Positions 22,003 through 32,416 of a stretch of 64,000 nucleotides of DNA are shown piece after piece (the first letter of the stretch is position 1; each line of letters opens with the position of its first letter). The notes below the pieces were generated by a model, which worked only from the letters and a program-made list of their open reading frames with translations, was not told the DNA's origin and ran no database searches. The translations under genes were made by a program, and so were the position numbers. The stretch comes from Areca catechu. Its lineage: Eukaryota; Streptophyta; Magnoliopsida; Arecales; Arecaceae. Where the stretch lies: assembly GCA_021397845.1 (NCBI GenBank), contig JAHSVC010000031.1, positions 434,001 through 498,000 of the forward strand, in the 5' to 3' direction.

Positions 22003-23735
22003 TATTGACCCCATAAGTGATTTTGATGATAACCAAATATTGGAGCATGTACATTTATTTCTGACAACTCTTCAAGTGTTTGACAAGTTTTTGTAGGATG
22101 AATAACATGTTCAAACTTCAACTCCTACACTTCTATTTTCTTGGTTGAGTTGTGTTGTAAATGGTTTTGTAAAGAAGAACCCAATCAAAAATACTAAGAA
22201 AAATCAATTAAAAGGGTTACTTCTATGAGTGTGTGTGCCATGAATTTTAGTTTGAGTTGGTTTGTGTGAAATTGTAAAGAGTTGGTGAGAGTTTTCTTTA
22301 AGTTCAATTATAAAAATCATGAAGAAGATACTCGAGCCGACCCCAAGTGATGAAGAGCCGACTTGCTTACTAGCACGCAGTAAGGATTCTGGAACGCAAC
22401 AATCTGAGCGAGCCGACTCCAGTGAATCCGAGTCGACTTGAATCAGTCCAAGCCGACTCCTCCAGAGTCCATTTTCTGAAGATTTCTAAGAACAGCCAGG
22501 CAAGCCGACTTGAACCAAAAAGAGCCGACTCTGCCAGACCTAATTTGAAAGCCTGAGAAAGCGAGCTGACTCGAACTGCATCAAGCCGACTCTTTCAGAG
22601 TGAGATTTTTCAAACTTGAGAAGAAGAGCCAACCCAAGCTGAAAAGAGCTGACTCCTCGAGTTCAAGATTTTCAAGATTCAAGTTCGAGCTGACCCGAGC
22701 TACAAAGAGCCGACTCGTCCAGAGTGATATTTTGCACCCTGAGATAGAGAACTGACTGCATTGAAGATTTGGCGACTCAACCTATCAACTCGAAGGATCC
22801 GAGCTGACTCGAATGTCGCTTTCAGGTATCCAATGGCTAGTTCCAGAATTTATTTTTGAATGCTAAAAGGTGCTCCAACGGTCACAAATCATTCCCCAAC
22901 AGTCTACAATGGCTAGAACTACCTTGGGATGATGGAAGACTTTTAAATTTGAAGGATTTGAACTTTCTTGAAGCAAGTTATTAGTGAGTTCTTCAAAGAA
23001 AAGAGAGCTTCATTGAATATCCTACCTACCAACAGCAAAAGAGCACAAGAGCATTCAAGTCAAGCTTTCAAGTCTTCACCAACTCCAATCTGAAGCTTTA
23101 AACAACTTTAGGAAGAATCCACTAAAGTCATTAAAGCTTATTCAAGTGCATTCAAGTGGACTTCCAACAAGCTGCATCGGCAACTATCCAACAAATTGAG
23201 TTTGTCATCTTGTTGCATTTATTTTCAATTCAATTTTTGAATTGTTGGGTTATTGGTGAGCCCGGTTGAAAAACCAATTAGGTTCTTGGTGAGCCTTGTT
23301 AAAACCAAGGGTTAGGTTCTTGGTGAGCCTTGTTAAAACCAAGGGTTAGGTTCTTGGTGATCCTATGAAAACCAAGTTGGGTTTCTTGATGAGCCTGTTA
23401 AAACCAAAGGGTGTTGGGTTTTCTTTGGTGATCCCGTAAAACCAAAGTGTAGAGGTTTTGGATTGTGATCCTGTAAAACAATCTTACTGTATTCGGGTAT
23501 GAATATAGTGAAATCCTAAGTGGTATCTTGGATAGTGGACATAGGAGCTGGGTTGCTCCGAACCACTATAAATTTGGTATGTTTGTGTTGTACTTTCTTG
23601 ACTCTATTTAGCTTCTGCATTTTATAATTCTATCATAGCACCTACCACTTGCAAAGGATTTTGAATTGTACATTACTTGCCTTCAATTTTTTAAAAACCC
23701 AATTCCCCCCCTCTTGAGTAGCCACCTAGGCAACA
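22003..23735 (+). repeat. Copia-2 3' LTR
   Basis: The start reads TATTGACCCC in place of TGTTGACCCC and the end is CACCTAGGCAACA. It lacks the solo-LTR insertion and so shows the ancestral state of the 5' LTR. It contains the motif cluster (22333-22810) and the stem-loop array (23252-23505). Its length is 1733 bp. Confidence 0.93.
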
Positions 23736-24671
23736 TAGACTTTCTCCTTCGTTCTGGTGAAGGAGGAACAGCATATCCATGTTGCAGGGGGTCTTACGAC
23801 AGGTCCTGAAATGCAAGACAAATAATTTTTCTAGCTCAAAAAAAGAATCGATGGTACCTGGGCGTATGCTCAAGTACCACATCCGAGCAGCTTTCTTCAA
23901 GGTGGCCGGGAACGCGAGGTAGTACATCACGTCCGAAGCTCCTTAGATCATTATGTGGGCTTTGAAACTGTCCAGATGATCAAAAGGATCGGAGGTGCCA
24001 TCGTAGGGCTCCATCTGGGGAACCCTAAAGTACCAAGGAACAACTCGGCCATGATGCGGTCAGTGTAAGGAGTGTGCAGTTCACACGTCGCTATGTCGTT
24101 ATGATCCCTTCGCTCCCGGATTTTTGCAATCTCCGATTCGATGGCTTTAAACTTTCCATTGTAATCGGGGAGAACTTGCTTCGACAGATTCTCCATAGGA
24201 GTAGAGTCTTCAGAAGAAGGAGAGGGAGTTTTCCTAGGCCTTTTTCCTCTTTGCAAGGAATCGGTGGGCCTGGGCATTCTTGAACTTCGGCCCTCAGGGG
24301 AGGGTCGAGGATGGAGGGAAAGATGGGTGGACCCCTCTCGAGGGGCTCTCTTCCTCCGGGATCGAGAGCTATGCCTAGAGGTGGCTGGCGGATGCCCCAC
24401 CTGAAAAGCTTTGTTCTGGAAGTGCTGAACCATGGCCGTGAGAGTGTTGACCTGGTTCAGGAGATTCCCAAACTGTTGTTTTTCCACGACAAGCATGGGA
24501 GATGGAATGTCATTCTCTACCGGGGGTTCACCCCGTGGGAAGGAGCATGACTTCGACTTGCTGAGGCGATTCCTCTTACCATCGAGAACTTCTTACACTT
24601 CCTCTTTTTCAAGGAGGGGAGCTTAGCAATGGATTCTTAAATGTCACCTTCCCCTACCTGGCGCACTAATT
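23736..24671 (-). pseudogene. gag: Gypsy-A gag, N-terminal part
   Basis: Read right to left, the ORF 24496-23951 opens with MLVVEKQQFGNLLNQVNTL, then a Pro/Ser/Arg-rich linker. A frameshift follows and the retrotransposon gag core continues with FPATLKKAARMWY, FFELEKLFVLHFRTCRK and LLHQNEGESL up to the Copia-2 boundary at 23736. The matching Gypsy-B core is LEKLFLSHF-like with the same spacing. The region between about 24500 and 24671 is the leader after the 5' LTR. Confidence 0.8.
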
Positions 24672-25207
24672 TATTAGCATAGAGTTCCTTTTCCGACCGG
24701 GCGGAGCTATTGGATCGCAGGTCTGCTTCCTGGTTCACCTGCCAAACAAATCCTAGCTGGAGTTGCTCCAGCGGGGGACACTCCGATGCCTAAGTCAGAG
24801 CGGGCTCCAGCCATAGAATGGGGATGATTCTGAGGAGGATAAATGGAGAGAAAAGACTCTGAAATTTTTAGGAGTATCTTGTGCCTTACCTCGAGTATCC
24901 TCTCTTACCAATATTTATATTGAGTTGTCCGGCCTGCAGTTCCATTCTCCCTCCAGCAGTTACGATGGGGGAGTTAATTCCTTTCCCACTATTCGTAATC
25001 ATGAACGGCTACTAAACGGTTCTGGCTAGGCCGGAGACGTTGCCGCTGGAGTTAAGGATTACGTGTCATGGTTGTGCTCTGGAGGTAGTTAGGTAGTCGA
25101 TGATAACCATTGTTTGTCACGTTCATGGGGATCTAAGACAGATCGGAGATCTGTCTTCATGCTTCTTTTTTGGAGAAATATTTTTAGCCGAATTGAAGAG
25201 GCGCCTT
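24672..25207 (-). repeat. Gypsy-A LTR, inner portion
   Basis: This is the coding-sense 5' LTR of Gypsy-A. The inner end is placed near 24672 by analogy to Gypsy-B and the exact base is uncertain. On the minus strand a TATA box, ATATAAATATTGG, lies near 24930-24945. A perfect 10-bp inverted repeat with a 3-base loop is at 25135-25157. The LTR is split at 25207/27548 by the small LTR element and continues at 27548-27840. Confidence 0.7.
25203..25207 (+). repeat. Left target-site duplication GCCTT
   Basis: GCCTT at 25203-25207 is repeated exactly at 27543-27547. The pair brackets the non-autonomous LTR element 25208-27542. Confidence 0.9.
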
Positions 25208-25727
25208 TGATGGGGACATCAGCCTGCATGAATCTCGGAGCAGCACAAATAAATTTAAATTTGAAGAATAAATTTAGGATTTATCTTTTATTTGAAATTT
25301 AAATTAGGATTTTGTTGGTTATGATTGAGATATGGATAGGCTTATCTTATCCTATCTTGTATTTGAATTTGAGTTATCTCTATCTTTTTATCCTGTATTC
25401 AAATTCAAATGAGGGTTGGAAAATCTATAAATACCACCCTCAGTCCTTTGTAAAAAATAGTTTGGTCAATAAAGAGTTTTTTTGAAAAGAGTTTTTCTTT
25501 TCATTCGCCCCGTATAGGAAGGGTGAGAGGCCCATCTGTCCTTCGCTTTCGAGCGTCGAGGAGTGAGAGACCCTAGTCCTTCGCTTTCGAGCATCGAGGG
25601 GTGAGAGACCCTAGTTATCCCATTTTCCCTGTCGAGTCCCCTCTAGGTCTTAGGGATTTTCCTTCACAGCCCCAGGTAGCGATTTGGGTGGGATGCCCTA
25701 GGCTCCGCATGTAGTGAGACGGGTCTT
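25208..25727 (+). repeat. Left LTR of the small element, 3' end missing
   Basis: It starts TGATGGGGACATCAGCCTGCATG and matches the right LTR through the TATA box TCTATAAATACC (about 25422-25433), AATAAAGAG (about 25469) and the repeated CCTTCGCTTTCGAGC section. Similarity stops near 25727, so about 190 bases at the end and the primer binding site are absent. Confidence 0.85.
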
Positions 25728-25798
25728 ATTCCAGCTATTCCACCTATCCCCTCTATTCCCAGTTTATTCCTTTCCTATCCCTGATTAATCCCTAATTT

Positions 25799-26080
25799 AT
25801 GCCTATTATCTTCTTCCCCCAACTCATCCATGACCAAGCCGCCACTGCTATCTCCCTCATTGCCAACGCCTCCGACGCCTCCCGTCGTGCCATCTTCGAG
25901 GAGGGCGCTCTCGGGCCCCTTCCGTCCACCGCCAACTGCCGGAACCAAACCAGATCCAAGCCCATGCTGCTCCTCTGCCTTTCCCTCCGCAACACCAACT
26001 CCTCATCCATCTACTCCCTCGAAGAAGACGACGACTCTAACGATGTTACCGCCGCCATCGCCACAACCGCTGGATCCTAG
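25799..26080 (+). pseudogene. Probable captured ARM-repeat gene fragment
   Basis: The frame reads QLIHDQAATAISLIANASD, then SRRAIFEEGALGPL, and ends with SSSIYSLEEDDDSNDV before a stop. Alternating small and aliphatic residues with an E-G-A-(L)-x-P-L turn is typical of armadillo repeats in plant ARM-superfamily proteins. Only about one repeat is present, so this is a fragment. The downstream Pro/Ser-rich frame (25830-26402) may be part of the same capture. The GC content is much higher than in the flanking LTRs. The identification is by pattern only and could be wrong. Confidence 0.45.
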
Positions 26081-26796
26081 CCATCCAGGCCAAGATCCAG
26101 GAGATCTTCTTGCCAGCTCCAGCCCATCTGTGCCTCCTCAATCGGATCTTCCCGTGGAACCTACAACCACCGGCCGTTCTCCACCCAAACCCATGCCGGA
26201 TCCAAACCCCGTCGTCCGCGACAATCCCGAGCCCGCTGCCGCCGCCACGTCCCCCCTCATCTCCACCTGTTTCTTCCAAGCGCGCCGACTCCCAACCGCC
26301 GGACTCCACCTCCGCCATCCTCACCACTGCTCGGATCATGACGATCACCCACCAGATCTCCATCTTGCCAGCCGCCCCAACCCGCCACCGGTGAACGCCT
26401 GAGATCCGGCCGGAAGACCCCCCTGCTCCGTTCCCCTTCGATCCATGGAAAAGAAACCCGCTGTTGCCGACTTCAAGTCCCGCACGAGTTTGAGCTGCAC
26501 GCATTTCAAAGTTGTACGAATTTGAAAGCTGTGCAGATCTCAAAGTTACACGAATGTCAAAGCTCCACAAATCTCAGAGCAGGGCTGTCAAAAAAAAAGA
26601 AATGTTGGATTTTGAATGAATCGAGATGATGAAGCATCGATCTCAGAGCTGCACAGATTTTGACACAAGCAGTGCTGCACAGATTTCAGAGTTGCACAGA
26701 TCTCAGAGCAGAACTTCTTTCTGAATGGATTCGGTTCCACCAAAGTCCCCGCTAACCCTGACTCAACAGAATCGAGTTCTTCCCACCTCAGGAGAA

Positions 26797-27542
26797 TGAT
26801 GGGACATCAACCTGCATGAATCTCGGAGCAGCACAAATTTCGGAGCAGCAAATAATTTTAAATTTGAAGAATAAATTTAGGATTTATCTTTTATTTGAAA
26901 TTTAAATTAGGATTTTGTTGGTTATGATTGAAATATTGATAGGCTTATCTTATCCTATCTTGTATTTAAATTTGAGTTATCCCTGTCTTTTTATCCTGTA
27001 TTCAAATTCAAATGAGGGTTGGAAAATCTATAAATACCACCCTCAGTCCTGTATAAAAAATAGTTTGGTCAATAAAGAGTTTTTTTAAAAGAGTTTTTCT
27101 TTTTGTTCGCCCCGTATGGGGAGGGTGAGAGGCCCGTCTGTCCTTCGCCTTCGGGCATCGAGAGGTGAGAGACCCTAGTCCTTCGCTTTCGAGCATTGAG
27201 GGGTGAGAGACCCTAGTTATCCCTTTTTCCCCGTTGAGTCCCCTCTAGGTCTTAGGGATTTTCCTTCACGGCCCCAGGTAGCGATTTGGCTGGGATGCCC
27301 TACGCTCCGTATGTAGTGAGATGGGTGAGATGCCCTAGTCTACATGTAGTGGGATGGGTGAGATGTCTCTCCGTGAATGTAAGTTCCAAGTCCTAGAATG
27401 TCCAATTTTCCTGCTCTCCATCCCTATTTTTCCTTCGCCACCACCATTGAAAAATCAAAAAAAAAATTAAAAAATAGGATACCCTAATCTTCGGCGACTT
27501 ATCAGTTCGTCGACGATCCTACCTTGATTCTGTCCCCCATTA
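26797..27542 (+). repeat. Right LTR of the small element
   Basis: It starts TGATGGGACATCAACCTG after a purine-rich CAGGAGAA and ends CTGTCCCCCATTA. A TATA box TCTATAAATACC is near 27028-27039 and AATAAAGAG near 27073. The length of 746 bp agrees with the 750-bp solo copy at 56445-57194. Confidence 0.9.
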
Positions 27543-27547
27543 GCCTT

Positions 27548-27840
27548 CGTTTTCAGACTTCTTTGAGACAGATTGGAGATCATGTTTTCGGCATAGGTCG
27601 AAGATTTTGTCTTCGACGTAGTCTTCGGCTGATAGTGAAGATCATGTCTTCGGTTCAGGCTGAGGGCCTTGTCTTCAGCAGGGGCCACAGGCTGACTCTT
27701 CAGCCGGAGTTGAGAGTTTCGGCTTGTCCGTCAGTTGTTCGGTTTCCTTCGGACACTTTGATTTAAAGTACATGGTTCGGGAGGAATGTCTTCGGCCGAT
27801 CGAACCGATGGCTGATCTGTGCTTGAACCGACATATCCCA
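27548..27840 (-). repeat. Gypsy-A LTR, outer portion
   Basis: The sequence continues the Gypsy-A LTR beyond the small element. It is rich in CTTCGG and CGACCGA-like words, as are the Gypsy-B LTR ends. On the minus strand it would start TGGGATATGTCGG, comparable to TGTTATATACGACCG in Gypsy-B. The outer end at 27840 is a best guess. Confidence 0.55.
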
Positions 27841-28681
27841 ATATTTACCATGACGATTTTAGTTCCGCACTAGCTACCATGTCCTCGAAAATACCTAGTT
27901 TGATAATTATATTACCAAACACCTAAATTAATAAAAAAAATTATTTTATATTATTTTTTAAAAAATTCTTTTCATCCAATGCCGTATTCAAACTCTTCGT
28001 GTATGATACAGCTGTAATCTAACTAGCAACGTGGCTCGTTGCGAGACTGTACGCATTACAAGGAAAGAAAGGGCAGAACGGTTTTCAAGTAGTTACCGCC
28101 CCGAGTGCTATAGAAGAAACAAAGGCACTTTGAGCACAGAGCGGTCAAAGATAGAAGACCAGATCTGAGGCCTTTGGACCCGCCAAAGATACACGAAAGG
28201 GACGGAATCACCAGAAAATGATGGAAGAGGAAAATGCTGGCAAGCGAGTTAATGGAGGCCACATGCTCGCATTTAATATCAAGAAGGCCGATGCGTCGCT
28301 CCGGTCAACCAAACACATCCTCCGGACGTTCGGGCAGCATGAAATCCACGCTGCACCGAGATAAAGCAGAGAAGTTGAATTTTAGATAAACGGATCGCTT
28401 GGCTTCGGAAAAGAGACACAGATACGAGCACGGGAGAACGATGGAGAGGGTAGAAATTGGATCGAAGGGAGTAAAAAGCATCCCATCGCGGTCCCAAAGA
28501 AGTGGTTTATTTCCATGCTTGGATGGGTGGAAATTCCAAAAGTTGGAAACCGACCGGATCACATGGAGAGAGCCGAGACCTTCTGTGTGTGGTCCAGCTC
28601 TAGAGGTCATTTTCTGAAGCAGCTGCAGAAGCTGACACCATTCAGTTCTTTTGGGTTTGAAAGGGTTATCTCTTTAGAATA
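27841..28681 (+). other. Unassigned sequence between the two Gypsy elements
   Basis: The first 150 bases are AT-rich. From about 28020 the composition rises and short ORFs occur on both strands (for example minus 28610-28305), but none shows a family I recognise and no splice pattern stands out. It may be host sequence that was 3' of the ARF gene before Gypsy-B inserted. Confidence 0.5.
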
Positions 28682-28686
28682 CATCT
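28682..28686 (+). repeat. Left target-site duplication of Gypsy-B (CATCT)
   Basis: CATCT precedes the LTR. The right copy at 38595-38599 is CACCT, a four of five match. Confidence 0.55.
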
Positions 28687-29252
28687 TGTTGCTGCACTAA
28701 CTTCTGGACCGGGCTTGCTTCGTTACGGTGGAGAGCTCTTTAATCGGACAACCTGCAAAAGGTCTCCTGAGCACCGGAGGTGCTCCGACGGAGAACACTT
28801 CGATGCTTAAGTTAGCGAGAGATTTTGGAGCAACAGAGTGAGAGGATCAAAAAAAGCGTAGAGTGAAAGAGAAAGAACCTCTTACCCCCGTGGAGGTCCC
28901 TTGAGCACCTTTTATAGGCATAAGATGCTGCCAAAATTTGTTAGAGGACAGAGACGAAGTCCCGGATCTACCCCTGGGAGGATCAAGGAGATGGCCAGGT
29001 GGCACAGGGTCGTGGCCACGTCGTGGAACCCGTTGCAAAAGAATTCCGGTACCAGCTGGAGGGAACTCTCTAGAACCTTCAGCCAATTCCTTAGACACGG
29101 ATGAACCCGGCGAGCTGTACAAATGTAGGTCGGCCAGCCTCAAGCTGGTTGGCCCTTAGGTGGTCGGCTTCCCTTAGGTCGGCTTCAATCCGCCTCAACC
29201 GGCCGAATGCCTTGTCCGGCTCAATCTCGGGTCCAACCGGGCGTATATAACA
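28687..29252 (-). repeat. Gypsy-B 3' LTR
   Basis: On the minus strand it runs from TGTTATATACGCCCGG to GCAGCAACA, so it has TGTT...AACA ends. A TATA box on the minus strand (CCTATAAAAGG) lies at about 28909-28918. The adjoining inner sequence reads AGCAGGGGGGCAAC on the coding strand, a polypurine tract. Its length is 566 bp. Confidence 0.88.
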
Positions 29253-29696
29253 GTTGCCCCCCTGCTGTTGAGCTTTGAGGAGGCACGTGACCTCGAAGTG
29301 TAGTAGCATAATTCTCGGTGCAGATCGCGCCCATACGGGCCTGATCCGGGATCGTCGCGACGGGTCGCTTCAAATCTTCCCATGATTGGCCTCCTGGACA
29401 GATGTCGGACCCTCATTGGGGGGGCCGAGGGTTGTAATTAATTGGGGGAAGGACATCATTATGAGTGTCAGGCGTCCAGGGGTGCTGGCGAAAATGAGGG
29501 GACGTGCTGCGCCAGGTGGCAGCATCCGGACGGTCAACTTCAACTTCCAGACGGCTTCTTTACCGTTGGTTCGGCTTTCATACGGATCACCGCCTGCCAT
29601 CAACTTGTTGCCTCAGTTTCGGGGAACGTGGACGGATACGTCTCCTCATGGGGCGGTTGAAACGCCCGCTAAGAACGAAGCGATGCCCCCCAGAGA

Positions 29697-29706
29697 ACTA
29701 TAGAAG
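29697..29706 (+). promoter_or_regulatory. TATA-like site before the antisense gene of Gypsy-B
   Basis: AACTATAGAAGGAGG lies about 145 bp before an ATG at 29842 and about 215 bp before the longer ORF start at 29913. The setting suits a plant core promoter, but this is inferred. Confidence 0.3.
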
Positions 29707-29841
29707 GAGGGGCGGCGTGCCCCAGGAAGGTTTGCTGGCTGTGTCTATACTCTACGAGAGAGCTCCTTCTTCTTCCCTCACGAGACCCGGTTCTTAGAAG
29801 GTCGTCTTCAGGTTAGCTCCCAAGTCTTCCTCCTTCATTAT

Positions 29842-32008
29842 TAATGGCGACTACTGGTTAGGGCCCAGTCCACCGACCTAGGCAGCCAGGGCCGAGCGAG
29901 ATTCCATCGTCCATGACCCGAGAGCAGGTAGAGAACCTTAGAGTAGTGTACGGGATCCCCACCACTCTGCACCTTACGTTGCCGGGCCGAGAGGGGAGAG
30001 TGAACAACCCAAGGGCCGGGAACCTTACTGATGTACGAGTCCCACCTCAAGGCCGGCCTGAGGTTCCCGCTACATCCCTTCTTTGTAGAGGTCTTCCGGC
30101 ACTATAGGATAACCCCAGCACAGTTGATTCCGAATAGCATTCGGATCATCTGCAGCTTCATAGTATGTATCATAGGGCTGGATTTGAACTTAGGTTACCC
30201 CTTTATGGTAATTTCTTCCTCTTGAAAAAGGACTTTAGGAGCCAGGAATGGTGGATGTTCAGTCCCCGTCCCAGCCAAAAAATCCTAAAGTATCTTCCAT
30301 CGGCCATCCATGGGTGGAAGGCCTGGTTTTTCTTCGTAAGTAGTCTTCAGCCCTGGGGGTTTGAGCCCTTGTGGAGGGAGCCGTGGGCGAGACTCTGAGA
30401 GGGAAGGTCGATCTTGATGGCTGACCAGGTCAGTTACAATGAACTCAACGGAGCTGGTTCGACCGCGGCGTTTGAGCTGCTGGGCAAAGACCGCCTTCAT
30501 CGGGCAGGAATTAGCTCCCAGAGATTCTTAGGCAAGGGCCGATCTCCTTTCTCACAGTTCGCTCTTCTGTCTCCATCGCTATTTCTTTCTCTTTGACTAA
30601 CCCTGACCTTCTTTGCAACAGGAAGAGGGATGAGGAAGATGACAAAGCCAAAGTTAATCAACGGGCGGTGCGAAAAAGGTCCGCCCCAGAGTCGGCTCCA
30701 ACACCGATGGCCGAAAGACAAAAGAAGAAATGGGAGGAGGGACCGCCCGCACTGGTCGTGGAAGTGGAGTCCGACCAGGATGACGCCCCTCTTACGGAGG
30801 TGCTGGCCAGGAAGGCATCCGGGGCGTCCGGGGTTCCATCCACCGTCGGGGAGTCGGCTGCCTCACAGGAACAGGATCGGTCAGACCTACCCAGTACAAT
30901 AGTTGCGCCAGCTTCTGCACCTATCGTTCCGGATACAGCAGGGTCCTCAGGGGCAAAGAAAAGAAGCAGCGGCAGAAGAGGCCGACGAGGAGGAGGCCGA
31001 AGAAGGATCGGATAACAAGGCCCGCCAAGAGGAGTTCCAACACTGGAACGCTCTAGACCACCCCCGGAGAGCGCGGAGCCTGCTTAGAGGGGCAATGACC
31101 GACTTCGATTGGGAGTGGTCAATCCAAAGGAACCTGAGTGATGTGGCGGGGGGGTCCTACCGCAATCTCATGAGGGTAAGGCACTTCACTTAACCCTTTG
31201 CAACTTATTCAATTTTTTGCCCCCCTTTCTCCCTTCTTCTTTCGGCTCTAACTTAGTCTTGTGCCCGCAGCTCCTCCATGACATTTCTTTGATGGACGAT
31301 GGTATCGATCGAGTGATCCATTCGGCCAAAACCTTCGCTAAAAGGGTGCAAGAGCTGGAGGCCACTCAGGCTGCCATGGAGGCAACTCAGGCCGCCCTGG
31401 AGGCGTCCTTGAAGTCCGCGGAGGAGAAGTCGTAGGCCTCTCAAGCAAAGGCCGAATCATCGAAGGAGGCCCTGAAGGAGGCAAAGGGCCGACTGGCCGA
31501 CTGGGATGCCAGGTTGAAGAAGAGGAAGGCGAAAGTGGCCTCCCTCACGCACTGGCTGCATGAAGAAGAGGGTTGATTCCTGGAGGCTGACAAGAGAGCC
31601 CAGGCTGAAAGGGCCACGGTGGTGCGGCTGTCGGCCCAGCTTGAGGAAGCCAGGGAGCAGGCTGCAAGGCAGGCCTAAGAGGCGGTGACGATGTATAAGG
31701 CCTCCTCCGACTTCGACGAGGAGGTCGAAGAGGCGGCGTCGGACTTCTACCGGGAGGGCTACGACGACTGCATGAAGAAGGTGGCCCTCCTTTTCCCGGA
31801 GCTAGACCTGTTGGGTGCGGAGCTGAAAGGACCTGCAGAAGAGGGAGAGCCCCAAGGCGAAGGGGAGATGGAGGAGGCCAGGGTCGAGAAAGAGGTGGCA
31901 AGTGTCCCGGTCGAATCCCCTAGCGCCATAGTCTTGGCCATCCTTCCAGATGTAGCAAACGGGGCCGAAGCCGGGGCCCCCGATGCACCTTCCGTGGGTC
32001 CGACCTAG
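29842..32008 (+). pseudogene. Antisense extra gene of Gypsy-B (putative gypsy-type transposon protein), spliced
   Basis: The gene runs opposite to gag-pol. Its N-terminal domain has YGIPTTLHL, then, after a frameshift near 30030, MYESHLKAGLRFPLHPFF, RHYRITPAQLIPN, and, after another, LLKKDFRSQEWWMF and HGWKAWFFFVSS. This is the pattern of Pfam Transposase_28. A basic/acidic linker follows (30620-31170), then a coiled coil (31277-31660) with VIHSAKTFAKRVQELEATQ, and an acidic end with stop at 32006-32008. A clear intron lies at 31176-31270, and an acceptor-like TTTGCAACAG near 30611-30620 suggests another. AATATAATGAAAG at about 32055 may be its polyadenylation signal. Function is unknown. Confidence 0.72.
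31176..31270 (+). other. Intron in the antisense gene of Gypsy-B
   Basis: The exon ends ATGAGG, followed by GTAAGG. The intron has a CCCCCCTTTCTCCCTTCTTC tract and ends GTGCCCGCAG. Joining the flanks keeps the frame from SYRNLMR into LLHDISLMDD. The length of 95 bp is normal for plants. Confidence 0.7.
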
Positions 32009-32416
32009 GGGTTTGTAAAGGTCCGACCCACCCTTTGTAAGCATCTGCTTTTGAATATAATGAAAGATATTACCTTTGTCTTATGTATGTATGTATTGGG
32101 CTTGATGTTCTCTCCAAATTTTTCTAAGTCTTGTTAGTCGGCTTCTCTGTACCATAAGTTACTTTCTTTTTCTTCCAAAATTTTTTTTTCAAGTAATTCC
32201 GATCGGCTTTTTAAAGTCCAGTTCGAATAGTTAGGAAATCTTCCAAGTATTCTCGGTCAGCTTTTTGAAGTCCGAAGTAGGAAGGTTGGCAACTATTTAG
32301 TTCGGACTCATGAACTAGGAGATTTGCTCCCGCTTTGCTTCGTCAGGTGGCTCAAGTTAGCCATCTGTTCATCGCGTGATCCCACCTAGGCCACGCGCGG
32401 TGATTGTCGACCAGAG

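Larger units (their letters stand above)
11048..23735 (+). mobile_element. Copia-2: complete Sirevirus-type Copia retrotransposon inserted in Gypsy-A gag
   Basis: The element has both LTRs (11048-14293 including a 1.47-kb insertion, and 22003-23735), a tRNA-Met primer binding site (14296-14305), gag, pol, ORF3 and a polypurine tract. A near-perfect 5-bp target duplication flanks it. It sits in the gag of Gypsy-A, whose reading sense is continuous across the insertion. All ORFs are broken, so it is immobile. It has the same architecture as Copia-1. Confidence 0.94.
25208..27542 (+). mobile_element. Small non-autonomous LTR retrotransposon carrying a likely captured gene fragment
   Basis: A pair of related LTRs (25208 to about 25727, and 26797-27542) in the same orientation encloses about 1.07 kb, with exact GCCTT duplications outside. 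There is no gag or pol. The inner part is far more GC-rich than the LTRs and contains an ORF resembling an ARM-repeat protein. No primer binding site is visible because the left LTR lacks its last 190 or so bases. A solo LTR of the same family with a full end is at 56445-57194. The element sits in the Gypsy-A LTR. Confidence 0.85.

Noticed and set aside
25792..26570. Minus-strand ORFs opposite the captured fragment
   Set aside because: They are shadows of a GC-rich coding-like segment on the plus strand.
28690..28690. Gypsy-B LTR start at 28690 with flanks CTTGT and CACCT
   Set aside because: Placing the end three bases further out gives TGTT...AACA ends and CATCT/CACCT flanks, a better fit.
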